A stretch of 64,000 nt of DNA from an uncultured Porphyromonadaceae bacterium (GTDB lineage: Bacteria; Bacteroidota; Bacteroidia; Bacteroidales; Muribaculaceae): assembly GCA_900541555.1 (NCBI GenBank), contig UQKE01000003.1:32626-96625 (forward strand), read 5' to 3'. This document shows, in pieces, positions 1-9,444 of the stretch. The notes below the pieces were generated by a model. It saw only the letters and a list, made by a program, of their open reading frames with translations. It had not been told where the DNA came from and made no database searches. The position numbers and the translations under genes are program-made. The first letter of the stretch is position 1; the number at the start of each line of letters is the position of its first letter.

Positions 1-540
1 TTTCATGCGGTCGAGGTCGTATTCTTTCAAGAACTTATCGCAAAGTTCTTTCGGCAATTGGTTTTTCAACACGTCGCCGACGAGCAGTTTGCCAAGCACG
101 GCGCCGCTGCCTTCGTCGCCAAGGATATAGCCCAACGGCGACACATTGTCGACAATCTTCTCGCCATCGTAGTAGCAAGAATTCGAGCCTGTCCCGAGAA
201 TGCAGGCAATACCCTTCTCTTTGCCGCACAACGCACGCGCAGCAGCCAACAAATCGGAATTGACGTCGATTGTCCGAGCCGACGGGATGTTGGCCGCAAT
301 CGCCCTGCGCACATTCGAACAGATTTCCTCCGAAAGGCAACCTGCACCATAATAGTACACTTCGTCGATGGCATAATCTTTCACTTCCGGAACCAATTCG
401 GCAGCCAAAGTGGCGCGAATTTGTTCTTCCGGCATTAACAAGGCGTTGATGCCGGACGTAAACACTTGTTTTTCAACGTGCTTCCCATTGAGGACGCACC
501 AATCGATCTTCGTAGATCCGCAATCTGCTATTAAAATCAT
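1..540 (-). CDS. BadF/BadG-type sugar kinase, MurK-like (partial, C-terminus off the left edge)
   Basis: The first 180 residues of a kinase read leftward from an ATG at 540 to the window edge without a stop. The N-terminus MILIADCGSTKIDW is the phosphate-1 loop of the ASKHA fold, and GTGSNSCYYDG and GDEGSGAVLG are the later nucleotide and substrate loops of BadF/BadG GlcNAc/MurNAc kinases. The ATG overlaps the stop of the upstream gene as ATGA, which implies translational coupling. Given the muramic-acid salvage neighbours (NamZ, AmpG-like, DUF5009 protein) I infer phosphorylation of MurNAc, and perhaps GlcNAc, to the 6-phosphate. That would supply a MurQ etherase, which may be encoded just outside the window. 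A GlcNAc-specific kinase is the alternative. Family assignment is firm; substrate is inference. Confidence 0.82.
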   Translation of the reverse strand, partial: MILIADCGSTKIDWCVLNGKHVEKQVFTSGINALLMPEEQIRATLAAELVPEVKDYAIDEVYYYGAGCLSEEICSNVRRAIAANIPSARTIDVNSDLLAAARALCGKEKGIACILGTGSNSCYYDGEKIVDNVSPLGYILGDEGSGAVLGKLLVGDVLKNQLPKELCDKFLKEYDLDRMK

Positions 541-1778
541 ATCTTTATATATATTTTCTTTTTATACAATATGTAGCCTATCGCCCAGTTAATGCCAATG
601 AATATCAAAGCATATACAAGCGAAGCAAAAGTGCGATCGCCCAACAAAGGTACTAAGGCTTTCGAATAAAGCAAGCCATGAATCGTAGTTCCTGCCACCG
701 GAATCGTGCCAAACAATATGCCCAACACGCCGCCAAGCACATACATGAACAACGGATTTATGCCAAATGCTTCAAAGAATCGGCTCCATTTTTTATAGCC
801 ACGCACGTCGATAATCCAAATCAACAAGGCCAACAAGCTGGCCGCCAATCCGCATGTGACAATGGCAAACGTCGGCGTCCAAAGTTTTTTGCTGATGGGA
901 ATGCCATAGCTGAACAAAAAGCCCAAGAACGTCAAAATCGTACCAACGATGAAGAACCGCAAAACGCGCTTTTCGTTGTCTTTCACATTCACGATAATCC
1001 AACCGCAGCAGAAACCAATCAGCACATGCGCAATCGAAGGCAACGTGCTCAGCAATCCTTCCGGATCAATCGGCAATGTCCGCGTCTCAAACAGTTGCAT
1101 CGAATAAGGAGAATCCAAATTCACTCCGCCGACGGCAGTCGTCACTGTGTCGCGATACAAATGGGCATCGCCTATGACTGCATGATCGACTTTGTAAACG
1201 ACATTGTCCAAAGAAAATTCAAGGCCGTTCATCGTCAAAAGCAATACGCCGTAGACCACAAGAATGCCTGCCGCAACATACGGGATAAACTTGTGTTTGA
1301 CGGAAATGGCAATGATGGCGGCAGCACAATAGCAAAGCGCCAATCGAGGCATCACGCCAAGAATGCGAAGCCGCGAAAAGCTGTTGGCCGCATTCAGCAA
1401 GCGTTCGCCCAACGGCAGAGCGGGATCTGCACCGGCCAATCCGTAGCAAAAACGACTAAACCATGCAATCGCCAAACCAATCAAGAAAATGACAATCGTG
1501 CGTCGCACGATTTTCACCAGCGTTGCATGAGAATATGAAAAGTTATATTTCCGCATGGAAATATAAGTGGAGATTCCCATTATGAACATAAAGAACGGGA
1601 ACACCAAATCCGTCGGAGTCAATCCGAACCACGAAGCATGTTCCAACGGAGCGTAAATAGCACCCCATGACCCGGGATTGTTCACCATGATCATCCCCGC
1701 TATCGTTATTCCTCGCAATATATCCAACGCGAGGATACGGCTTTTCGGCTTTTTTACGGCCTCAACTGTTTCTACCAT
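537..1778 (-). CDS. DUF5009/HGSNAT-like membrane protein, candidate MurNAc transporter (MurT-like)
   Basis: A multi-spanning membrane protein of 413 aa from the ATG at 1778. An in-frame ATG at 1817 would add MYNKKVKSKIHIK but overlaps the upstream gene, and the A-rich leader favours 1778. The N-terminal motif RILALDILRGITIAGMI followed by FPFFMFIMGIS is the signature of the COG4299/DUF5009 family, related to heparan-alpha-glucosaminide N-acetyltransferase. About ten hydrophobic segments follow. As I recall, MurT of Tannerella forsythia, an inner-membrane MurNAc transporter found with MurK and MurQ, belongs to this family. Position directly before a MurK-like kinase supports uptake or modification of MurNAc or GlcNAc at the inner membrane. 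Acetyl transfer to a sugar remains an alternative. Its stop overlaps the kinase start by 4 bp. Confidence 0.8.
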   Translation of the reverse strand: MVETVEAVKKPKSRILALDILRGITIAGMIMVNNPGSWGAIYAPLEHASWFGLTPTDLVFPFFMFIMGISTYISMRKYNFSYSHATLVKIVRRTIVIFLIGLAIAWFSRFCYGLAGADPALPLGERLLNAANSFSRLRILGVMPRLALCYCAAAIIAISVKHKFIPYVAAGILVVYGVLLLTMNGLEFSLDNVVYKVDHAVIGDAHLYRDTVTTAVGGVNLDSPYSMQLFETRTLPIDPEGLLSTLPSIAHVLIGFCCGWIIVNVKDNEKRVLRFFIVGTILTFLGFLFSYGIPISKKLWTPTFAIVTCGLAASLLALLIWIIDVRGYKKWSRFFEAFGINPLFMYVLGGVLGILFGTIPVAGTTIHGLLYSKALVPLLGDRTFASLVYALIFIGINWAIGYILYKKKIYIKI

Positions 1779-1798
1779 TTTTATATGAATCTTACTTT

Positions 1799-4579
1799 TT
1801 ACTTTTTTGTTGTACATTCGTCTACCAAATACACTATCGAGTGATACGGTATGCCCGCATTCACCGACAAGCCTATCTCACATGTGCGGCTATTGGAGAA
1901 TCCGCGGCGCACGCCGGCCTTTTCAAGCTGCGGACGCAGTTTCCGCAATGCATAGCGGTTGACTTCCGGCTTCGTAAAGCCTTTGTCGCCGGCAAAGCCG
2001 CAACATCCCACTTCTTCCGGAATTATCACACGCGAAGAACACATGCCGGCAAGCGCGATGAATTTGTTTTCCAACTTCATGTGGCGCGACGAGCACGTCA
2101 AATGAATGGCAATCGGCTCGTCGATTGGATTGAATTTCAACCGTGGCGCGACAAACTCATAGATAAATTCCACCGGCTCGTAGAGCTTCACCCGTTTCAT
2201 CACGTTGCGCATGCGGTGCAAACAAGGGCTTTGATCGCACAACACCGGATAGCGTCCTTGCTGCGACGCTTCGTAGAGCGCGTCTTCAAGTTCTTTCGAC
2301 TTTCGGTCGGCAATATCCGGCATGCCTTTGCTTTCCCAAATCGTTCCGCAACAAAGATTCTTCATGTCCTTGGGGAACACAACCTCATATCCGGCCTTTT
2401 GAAGCAAAGCCACAGTCTTGTCGATCAACGGCATGTCGACGCCCTTGCTCTTGCCCATCGTCTGGTTAATGCAGCTCGGGAAATAGACCACCTTCAATTC
2501 CGACTCCGTCTTTGCCAATTCATGCGGATAATAAGCACACGGGAACGACGACGACCATAACGGCACCCCGACGCGATGCAGCGCACGGCCCATCACATCC
2601 ACCGCCTTGTCGCCCAACACCGAATGCGCACACTGCGCCACAGAAAGAGCCGGCCGCAACGAAGCTTTTACAGCAGAAAAATGCCCTGCCACAAAATCTC
2701 CGACTTTATACCCTACACTTCCTTTCGGCAAAGCAGCTTCGCGCAAATCGTGGATCATCTCTCCCACATTGATTCGCATCGGACACGATGTGCTGCACAA
2801 GCCATCGCCTGCACATGTGGCATTGCCCAGATATTTAAACGATTCCTGCAAATGCAATAATCGCTGCGATTTCGCATCGGAAGCACGCAAACGCGATATT
2901 TCGCGTTGGATGATGATGCGCTGGCGCGATGAGAGCGTAAAACCGCACGTCAAGCAATTCACCTCGCAGAAGCCGCATTCGATGCAACGGTCGACTTTCG
3001 GATTCGTCAACGGCATCGGCTTGATGCATTTGACGTAGCAATCAGGATCATCGTTGAATATAACCCCCGGGTTGATAATTCCTTCCGGATCAAACAGCGT
3101 TTTCACCGCTTTCATCACCGAATATGCCTTTTCGCCCCATTCGAGTTTCACGAAAGGCGCCATGTTGCGTCCCGTGCCGTGTTCGGCTTTCAACGAACCG
3201 TCGTATTTATCGACCACAAGCCGCTCCACGCCCCGCATCAAGCCTTTGTAGCGCTCGATTTCCTCGGGCGTGTCGAACGACTGGGCCAATATAAAGTGGA
3301 AGTTTCCTTCCAAAGCATGGCCGTAAATGCAAGCATCGTCATATCCATGCTCTTCCAAAAGATTTTGCAAGTCCTCGGTAGCCTCCGGCAAATTCTCGAT
3401 ATGGAATGCCACATCCTCAATCAGCACCGTAGTGCCCAAAGGCCGTGTTCCTCCAACCGACGGGAATATGCCCGCGCGAATAGCCCAATATTGCGAATAT
3501 ATCTCCGGATTGTCGGTAAAATCGACCGGCGTATACAAATCAAACGGTTCAAGGATGCGTTTGATTTCGTCGATATTGGCTTGCAACTCTTCCGGCGTGT
3601 CGCCCTTCGTCTCCGTCAAAACGGCAGTCAGGCCTTCGCCTGTCGTGTCGTTGACCGAAGAAAGCGACTTTTTGTCGAGCAATTCGGCGCTGAACACCGG
3701 ACCTTTCTTCATGGCCACTACTGCGCGACAAGCCTCCTTGATGTCGGAGAAATAGAGCATTGCGCTTGCAGAATGAGGATAAAGGTGGCCTGTCTTCATT
3801 GTCACTTCCGACATGAAGCCAAGCGTACCTTCCGATCCTACCATCAAATGCGCGATAATGTCGAACGGGTCTGTGAATCGAACAAAAGGCAGAATGTTGA
3901 GGCCTGTCACATTTTTAATCGAATACTTGTAACGGATGCGCTCCGCCAATTCTTCGTCGCCAGTCACCTCATCGCGTATTTCCTCGATTTTGCGCAAAAA
4001 TTCAGGATGCGTGTCGGCAAAATTTTTCCGGCTTTCCGCATTGCCTGTATCAAGCACTGTCCCGTCGGCAAAAACGATGCGAATCGATTCGAGCATGCGG
4101 TCGCTGTTGGCATGCGTGCCGCAATTCATGCCCGAAGCGTTGTTCATCACGATTCCTCCTACCATCGCCGCATTTTTCGATGCCGGATCGGGCGTGAATG
4201 TTTTCCCGTATGGCTTCAAAATCTGATTCACGCGATCGCCGATAATTCCCGGCTGCATGGTGATTGTCGAGGCATCTGCCGATATCGTGTATTTTTCCCA
4301 ATTCTTACCGGCCACGATAAGAATCGAATCGCTTATCGATTGCCCCGACAAGCTCGTGCCGGCGGCACGAAACGTGACAGGCAAATGCAACCGATTGGCA
4401 GCTGCCAACAATTTAGAAACCTCTTCTTCCGATTTCGAACGAACGACAATTCGAGGTATTTTCCGATAGAAACTGGCGTCGGTGCCCCATGCAAGGCAAC
4501 GCAAGTCGTCGGTATAAATCCGGTCCTTCGGAATAAATGCCCGAATTTCGTTCAAATACGACTGATAGGATTCGTTCAT
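1799..4579 (-). CDS. FAD-linked oxidase with Fe-S C-terminus, D-lactate dehydrogenase type
   Basis: A 926-aa two-part flavoprotein. Residues about 38-185 form the FAD_binding_4 domain (PVTFRAAGTSLSGQS, VGGIVMNNASGMNCG) and about 220-510 the FAD-oxidase C domain, with the FAD-contact stretch KAEHGTGRNMAP. Two ferredoxin-like clusters follow: CIECGFCEVNC near 530 and CAGDGLCSTSC near 589. Two CCG domains (CCGTIWESKG near 743, CCGFAGDKGF near 859) resemble heterodisulfide reductase/GlpC modules. This is the GlcD-GlcF-like fusion usually called D-lactate dehydrogenase; glycolate or another 2-hydroxyacid is possible. Etherase cleavage of MurNAc-6-phosphate releases D-lactate, so its place among muramic-acid genes gives a specific role: oxidising that D-lactate and passing electrons to quinone. 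It starts 3 nt after the NamZ stop. Confidence 0.88.
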   Translation of the reverse strand: MNESYQSYLNEIRAFIPKDRIYTDDLRCLAWGTDASFYRKIPRIVVRSKSEEEVSKLLAAANRLHLPVTFRAAGTSLSGQSISDSILIVAGKNWEKYTISADASTITMQPGIIGDRVNQILKPYGKTFTPDPASKNAAMVGGIVMNNASGMNCGTHANSDRMLESIRIVFADGTVLDTGNAESRKNFADTHPEFLRKIEEIRDEVTGDEELAERIRYKYSIKNVTGLNILPFVRFTDPFDIIAHLMVGSEGTLGFMSEVTMKTGHLYPHSASAMLYFSDIKEACRAVVAMKKGPVFSAELLDKKSLSSVNDTTGEGLTAVLTETKGDTPEELQANIDEIKRILEPFDLYTPVDFTDNPEIYSQYWAIRAGIFPSVGGTRPLGTTVLIEDVAFHIENLPEATEDLQNLLEEHGYDDACIYGHALEGNFHFILAQSFDTPEEIERYKGLMRGVERLVVDKYDGSLKAEHGTGRNMAPFVKLEWGEKAYSVMKAVKTLFDPEGIINPGVIFNDDPDCYVKCIKPMPLTNPKVDRCIECGFCEVNCLTCGFTLSSRQRIIIQREISRLRASDAKSQRLLHLQESFKYLGNATCAGDGLCSTSCPMRINVGEMIHDLREAALPKGSVGYKVGDFVAGHFSAVKASLRPALSVAQCAHSVLGDKAVDVMGRALHRVGVPLWSSSFPCAYYPHELAKTESELKVVYFPSCINQTMGKSKGVDMPLIDKTVALLQKAGYEVVFPKDMKNLCCGTIWESKGMPDIADRKSKELEDALYEASQQGRYPVLCDQSPCLHRMRNVMKRVKLYEPVEFIYEFVAPRLKFNPIDEPIAIHLTCSSRHMKLENKFIALAGMCSSRVIIPEEVGCCGFAGDKGFTKPEVNRYALRKLRPQLEKAGVRRGFSNSRTCEIGLSVNAGIPYHSIVYLVDECTTKK

Positions 4580-4582
4580 ATA

Positions 4583-5818
4583 CTACTTGTATAAATAATA
4601 TTTGCTTGATTTGTTTTTAAATGCTTCTGCGTCTTTGTTCCAATAATCGATGATGTCGCTCACACGATAATCCTTCGAGAAACGAACGCGGATTTGGTCG
4701 CATCCGCACACTTTGTCGAACATGTCGAAACGTCCCTTGTCGGTAGTCGTTTCAAATATTCGTTTCTCCGGATAAAGGCGTGCCAATTCTTGCATCGCAT
4801 AGAATTGGATCAGCGTCAAGTTCAACTCCGGATTCTTTTCATCAATATAAAATTGGACACCTTGCAAATTTTCTCCTTTGCCCGTCGAATAGAAAGGCAC
4901 AATATGGATCGGACGGAATTTCACGCCCGGCAACTGCAAGGCATTCATGGCAGCAGAAAATTTCTCTGCCTCAATCCAATCGGCACAAATCAATTGGAAC
5001 GGCAAAGTATAGCCAACGCCGATCGACACATAATAGAGCTCGCCAAGAATGCCCGTGGCCGGATAGTAAGACCCCACTATCGGCTGCGGAATATGCGGCG
5101 ACGGCAACACCCACGGCATTCCCGTTTCGGCGAAAGTCATGTCGCGCGTCCAACCTTCCATCGGCACAACTGTCAATTTCGCTTTCTTGCCGCCGGCCAC
5201 CATGCCTTCCTCGTTAAGGAAAACGGCCATTTCGCCCGGTGTCATGCCATAAAGATACGGTATCTTGAATTGGCTCACAAAGGAATAGAAGCCATCCTCC
5301 ACCAAGTTGCCCTCCACGCGATTGCCGCCAAGCGGATTTGGGCGGTCGAGCACGACGAGCTCGATGTCGTTTTCAGCGCAAGCTTCAAGCGCAAGGCCGA
5401 GGGTGCTGACAAACGTGAACGAACGGCATCCGATGTCTTGTATGTCGTAGACCAACGCATCGATGCCTTCAAGCATTTCAGGTGTCGGCTTCTTCGTCTT
5501 TCCATAAATGGAATAGACTTTCACTCCGGTGGCCGGATCCACGGAGTTGCCCACTTCGTCGCCGGCATGCACGTCGCCGCGCACGCCATGTTCCGGACCG
5601 AACAGTGCTACAAGTTCCACATTGGCAGCCTCATGGAGGATGTCGACTGTCGATTTCAAATTATTATCGATGCCCGTCGGGTTCGTAATCAATCCGACGC
5701 GTTTTCCTGCAAGTTGCTTGAATCCATTGTCGCGAAGCACTTCCACTCCCGGCTTCACTGCTGCCGCAACCGTCATGGCAGCTGCGACAAAAAGCATTGT
5801 CAATATTCCTTTTTTCAT
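4583..5818 (-). CDS. namZ: NamZ-type exo-beta-N-acetylmuramidase (DUF1343), secreted
   Basis: 411 aa from the ATG at 5818, chosen because it begins a clear signal peptide (MKKGILTMLFVAAAMTVAAA). An in-frame ATG further upstream would bury it. The DUF1343 core shows GKRVGLITNPTGID, FGPEHGVRGD, YDIQDIGCRSFTF and DRPNPLGG. The family founder NamZ (YbbC) removes MurNAc from the non-reducing end of peptidoglycan fragments. The protein is expected in the periplasm, where it would release free MurNAc for the transporters encoded next to it. It lies 7 nt after the AmpG-like gene and 3 nt before the D-lactate dehydrogenase gene. Confidence 0.9.
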   Translation of the reverse strand: MKKGILTMLFVAAAMTVAAAVKPGVEVLRDNGFKQLAGKRVGLITNPTGIDNNLKSTVDILHEAANVELVALFGPEHGVRGDVHAGDEVGNSVDPATGVKVYSIYGKTKKPTPEMLEGIDALVYDIQDIGCRSFTFVSTLGLALEACAENDIELVVLDRPNPLGGNRVEGNLVEDGFYSFVSQFKIPYLYGMTPGEMAVFLNEEGMVAGGKKAKLTVVPMEGWTRDMTFAETGMPWVLPSPHIPQPIVGSYYPATGILGELYYVSIGVGYTLPFQLICADWIEAEKFSAAMNALQLPGVKFRPIHIVPFYSTGKGENLQGVQFYIDEKNPELNLTLIQFYAMQELARLYPEKRIFETTTDKGRFDMFDKVCGCDQIRVRFSKDYRVSDIIDYWNKDAEAFKNKSSKYYLYK

Positions 5819-5825
5819 TTTTTTC

Positions 5826-7166
5826 TTAGTGTTTAGCTCCATAACTGGGGTCGATATGCCTGCGCACAAGAGCCGTCACAAGCCATGTGGCAAGGTTGCA
5901 ACCAAGCACCCAGAAGAAGAAATTAACATACGAGTTGCCCAACATCACTTCCTTAATCCAACCGGCAGCCATGCCCGGGAGCATCATGCCCAAAGCCATG
6001 AACGCCGTGCAGATTGCATAGTGGGACGTTTTATACGGGCCTTCCGCGAAATACATCATGAAGAGCATGAATGCCGTGAAACCGAATCCATAAGCGAATT
6101 GCTCAAGAATGATGGCCGAGAAAGTGATTGCCTTGCCGGCTACGGTCGAATAATCCGGCTGCAACGTCGAAAGGATAATGTAAGCCACGCAGTTGAGCGA
6201 CGTGGCAAGAGCCATCGGCCAGATCCATTTGCGCAAACCGCCACGCGAAGCGCAAATGCCGCCAATGATACCTCCGACTGTCAAACCGATGATTGCAAGC
6301 GTGCCATAAGCGAAGCCCACTTCCATTTGACTCATGCCCAATCCTCCGGCAGCGCGGTCGGCAAGAAGGAACGGTTGGCAAAGCTTCACCACCTGCGCCT
6401 CCGGCAAGCGATAGAGAAGCATGAACAACATTGCCAAAACCACATGTTTCTTTTTAAAGAACGTCACGAAAGAGCCTGCAAAGCCTTTAAGTATGCTGCT
6501 GATGCCCTGCCCTGCTTCACCGACGGGTTTGTCGGCAGCCGGCACAGGCAAAATGAACATGTGCCAAATAGATACGACGCCAAAGAACACAGCACAGCTT
6601 GCCACAGTCCACATCCATGCGTGGGCCGTGTCGAAATACGCTTCGAGCGCACCGGCAATCATCACCAAGCCGCCTTGTCCAAACACATTGGCGCAACGAT
6701 AGAACGTGGAACGGATGCCCACGAACATGCTCTGCTGATTTGTGTTGAGAGCAAGCATGTAAAATCCATCGGATGCGATATCGTGCGTCGCTGAGCAAAA
6801 TGCCGTAATGAAGTAGAAGAACAAGCAAACGGCAAATTCGCTCACAAGCACGCCTTCTGCTATTTCCGCCTTATTTGGCAACGGCATCGTGAAAGCGATG
6901 CAAGCAAGGCCGACTGCCACGCATACCTGCATGACGACAGTCCACCAGCGTTTCGTTTTAAGTACGTCCACAATCGGACCCCAGAAAGGTTTAATCACCC
7001 ACGGGAGATAGAGCCAGCCGGTATAGAGGGCGGCATCCGTTTCCGACATGCCAAGCTGCGTGAACAGCACCATTGTCACCATATTGATGAAAATGAACGG
7101 TATGCCTTGTGCAAAATACAACGTGGGAATCCATGCCCACGGATTGCGTGTTGTTGCTTTTCTCAT
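5826..7166 (-). CDS. ampG: AmpG-like MFS muropeptide/sugar transporter
   Basis: 446 aa with about 12 membrane segments. The start NPWAWIPTLYFAQGIPF and the stretch CSATHDIASDGFYMLAL (in AmpG: Q/TQDIAxDAY) match the AmpG branch of the major facilitator superfamily, which imports anhydro-muropeptides or GlcNAc-anhydroMurNAc by proton symport. In Bacteroidales these homologues sit in peptidoglycan-recycling clusters, as here between SpoIID and NamZ genes with 6-7 nt spacers. The substrate could be free muramic acid or a disaccharide rather than a full muropeptide. Membrane topology and family are clear; substrate is inferred from context. Confidence 0.83.
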   Translation of the reverse strand: MRKATTRNPWAWIPTLYFAQGIPFIFINMVTMVLFTQLGMSETDAALYTGWLYLPWVIKPFWGPIVDVLKTKRWWTVVMQVCVAVGLACIAFTMPLPNKAEIAEGVLVSEFAVCLFFYFITAFCSATHDIASDGFYMLALNTNQQSMFVGIRSTFYRCANVFGQGGLVMIAGALEAYFDTAHAWMWTVASCAVFFGVVSIWHMFILPVPAADKPVGEAGQGISSILKGFAGSFVTFFKKKHVVLAMLFMLLYRLPEAQVVKLCQPFLLADRAAGGLGMSQMEVGFAYGTLAIIGLTVGGIIGGICASRGGLRKWIWPMALATSLNCVAYIILSTLQPDYSTVAGKAITFSAIILEQFAYGFGFTAFMLFMMYFAEGPYKTSHYAICTAFMALGMMLPGMAAGWIKEVMLGNSYVNFFFWVLGCNLATWLVTALVRRHIDPSYGAKH

Positions 7167-7172
7167 TTGTTT

Positions 7173-8495
7173 TTATTTTGAATATAGTTCGGTTATTTCT
7201 GAATTAATGAAATAATGTTGAAGAATCTGACGATAATTATAGCCTTTTTCGCCCATTACGGCTGCTCCGATCTGGCAAAGCCCCACGCCATGCCCCCAAC
7301 CTGCTCCTTTAAGGACAAATTTTGCAGGCACTCCGTTCTCCTCGCCTTCTTTTTCCACGACAAATGCCGAGCTGTAAAGATGCGACGGGGAGAGCGTGCG
7401 GCGTATTTCTAATTCCTTGCCAATGATACGGGTTTTCTTCGTGCCGACGATACGCAAGCGGTAAAGGCGGCCGGATGTCCCGCGCGCCACAGGCTGCAAG
7501 TCGACAATGTCGCCATAGTCCACGCCTGAACGGCGGCGAATCAGTTCCGACAACTCCGCTTGTCCGTATTCCACTTTCCAACGATAGAAATCCACCGTTT
7601 CTTGATCGTAGCTGTTCAACACTTGCGACAGGATTTGCTTGTCCTGCGTATTGCAAAATGCATCCGGAGCATTCAATATCCACTCACGGGCATTTTCCTC
7701 AACAGTCAGGTCGGGAAAATCCATCGGCTTGTCGCTGTCGCGCCGCGCCACAAGATAATCATAGTGTTTCGGTTCCCAGCAATTCTCAAACTGCTCGAAC
7801 ACGCCGCCGCACGATTTTGAGAATCGCGCGTCGCACAATTTCCCGTCGTAAGTCAGCACCTGCCCGCACGTAGCATCGATGGCTTCGCGCACCCGAGGCG
7901 TCGTTTCGCGTGTGATGCCTTGATAGCGTTGGCAATGGTCGTCGGCGCAAACATCAAAATTCACATGATCCTCACGATCGTACCACCTTGTCAATTCCTC
8001 GTCGGTCTCGACACAAGCATTATAATCGCTCTGCGCGTCGGTCAAGGTTTTGTTTTTCTCGATTTGCGCCAAAAGCCAACTGCGTGAAATCACGGCATGA
8101 GCTTTCAACAATTCAGCCGAAGCCGTCGCGCTCATCTCGGAGGATATGACGCTCGCCAAATATTCTTCCACCGGAAGGATATTGATGGCTGTCACCTTTC
8201 CATTCTCTATGATCAAGCGCAAGGCTCCGCGAAATTTTTGATTCTCTTTCCGTTCCCAATGGAAATTCACGCCAATCGTCACGCCGCACAATTCGAAACT
8301 ATCCGTTTCGGCATTGACCGGAAAGAATTCCATCTGATCGTACAATTGGCCGTTCCAACGAATTTTTCCGTCCGCTGCCTCGGCGGTTTGTTCGCCACGC
8401 ACAGGCTTTCCGTCCAACATGAAATCTGTCGGGAATATGAATCTGATTGCCGGCTCGCTCATGATGCCGACTTTCACTTGTGGTTGCTGCGACAT
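7173..8495 (-). CDS. SpoIID/LytB-domain protein, no signal peptide
   Basis: 440 aa. The SpoIID fold is shown by EYLASVISSEMS near residue 118, where the Glu aligns with the catalytic Glu of SpoIID lytic transglycosylases. Further support is LLKAHAVISRSWLL, CDARFSKSCGG and GWGHGVGLCQIGA near residue 402 (the HGxGxxQxGA signature). SpoIID enzymes cleave glycan strands that lack stem peptides. Oddly, the start MSQQPQVKVGIMSEP carries no signal sequence, and the preceding gene ends only 7 nt upstream, so little room exists for one. The protein may act in the cytoplasm on imported anhydro-sugar fragments, or use an unrecognised export route. The family is clear; the location is inference. Confidence 0.85.
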   Translation of the reverse strand: MSQQPQVKVGIMSEPAIRFIFPTDFMLDGKPVRGEQTAEAADGKIRWNGQLYDQMEFFPVNAETDSFELCGVTIGVNFHWERKENQKFRGALRLIIENGKVTAINILPVEEYLASVISSEMSATASAELLKAHAVISRSWLLAQIEKNKTLTDAQSDYNACVETDEELTRWYDREDHVNFDVCADDHCQRYQGITRETTPRVREAIDATCGQVLTYDGKLCDARFSKSCGGVFEQFENCWEPKHYDYLVARRDSDKPMDFPDLTVEENAREWILNAPDAFCNTQDKQILSQVLNSYDQETVDFYRWKVEYGQAELSELIRRRSGVDYGDIVDLQPVARGTSGRLYRLRIVGTKKTRIIGKELEIRRTLSPSHLYSSAFVVEKEGEENGVPAKFVLKGAGWGHGVGLCQIGAAVMGEKGYNYRQILQHYFINSEITELYSK

Positions 8496-8502
8496 AGTGT
8501 TT

Positions 8503-9432
8503 CTATTTTAATTTTTCAGCAATTGCTCTCAATTCCTGCTCGTTCAAGCACACTTCGTCCAATATTTTGCAAATATCGTCGATCGAGATTTTATTAAAAT
8601 CTTTTTCAAGCGGAGTGATAAATACGCCGCCCATGTCGACCGATGCCGGACTCAGCAAAATATTTTCTTCTCCCTCTGCGAAATAGCATGACGGACGATG
8701 TTTCTTCCGCGGGAAAACCACAATGTTCCATTGCCCGCCGTCGCACCAGCAGAGCACGTTGAGCATCGGTTCCGGTTCGCCTTCGGGGATATCGAGCTTG
8801 CCATACAAATCGTCGAACATCCGTTCGCCTTCTTCCACCGATTTTGTCCGTATCAGGAAACACGGATGCGAAAGTTCCGTCAAAATGCACATTTCGGCAT
8901 TGCCGGTCTTTTCCACCACTTCGCTCTTCGCATTGGCAATGTCGGCCTCTATCGGCATAAAGCCTCTGTTGCCGGCTTGGAAATGCATGTGGTCGGGGGC
9001 TGAAGCGCCGCATTTCGGACCGTTGTAGAACAGCGTAAAGCCTTCAAGCACTTGCGCAAGGCGCATCATGTCGCCAATACGGCCGGCAATGCGCTGGTCG
9101 ATATGCGCATTGGACGGAATCGTCAGATGTTTCGGAAAGATCGGGAACGGATTTACCAAAACCGTATAACCGTTCCACGCCAATCCTTCCTGCACAGCCG
9201 GACGATTTTCCTCGCAAAGGAAACATTTCCGTTCTTTCAACGATTTCGCATCGACTTTTGCCGACGACGACACAATCCGAGCCGGATTGAATTGCACTTT
9301 GACCGATGCATTGTTGACCTTAAACTCCTTGATTTTGACATTCTTCAATGCCTCAAAGTTGTTTTTGGCCGTATCCCATACTTTTAATTGACTTTCTATG
9401 AATGAAAGCACAGTTTCTCCAGTAATCTCCAT
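8503..9432 (-). CDS. DUF4922 HIT-like nucleotidyltransferase/phosphorylase
   Basis: 309 aa. The segment GASAPDHMHFQAG contains the HxHxQ active-site pattern of the GalT/HIT superfamily, and CFLCEENRP near residue 70 could hold part of a zinc site. Members are annotated DUF4922 in Bacteroidales and resemble GDP-L-galactose phosphorylases or GalT-type enzymes. The His of the triad would form a nucleotidyl-His intermediate. The substrate is unknown. The position between a glycosyltransferase gene (12 nt) and the SpoIID gene (7 nt) suggests handling of a sugar phosphate in envelope glycan metabolism. Confidence 0.75.
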   Translation of the reverse strand: MEITGETVLSFIESQLKVWDTAKNNFEALKNVKIKEFKVNNASVKVQFNPARIVSSSAKVDAKSLKERKCFLCEENRPAVQEGLAWNGYTVLVNPFPIFPKHLTIPSNAHIDQRIAGRIGDMMRLAQVLEGFTLFYNGPKCGASAPDHMHFQAGNRGFMPIEADIANAKSEVVEKTGNAEMCILTELSHPCFLIRTKSVEEGERMFDDLYGKLDIPEGEPEPMLNVLCWCDGGQWNIVVFPRKKHRPSCYFAEGEENILLSPASVDMGGVFITPLEKDFNKISIDDICKILDEVCLNEQELRAIAEKLK

Positions 9433-9444
9433 TGCTTTTGCTGC

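Noticed and set aside
3179..4594. Open frame of 471 codons opposite the flavo/Fe-S protein
   Set aside because: Same reason: shadow of a firmly identified gene, with no domain or promoter.
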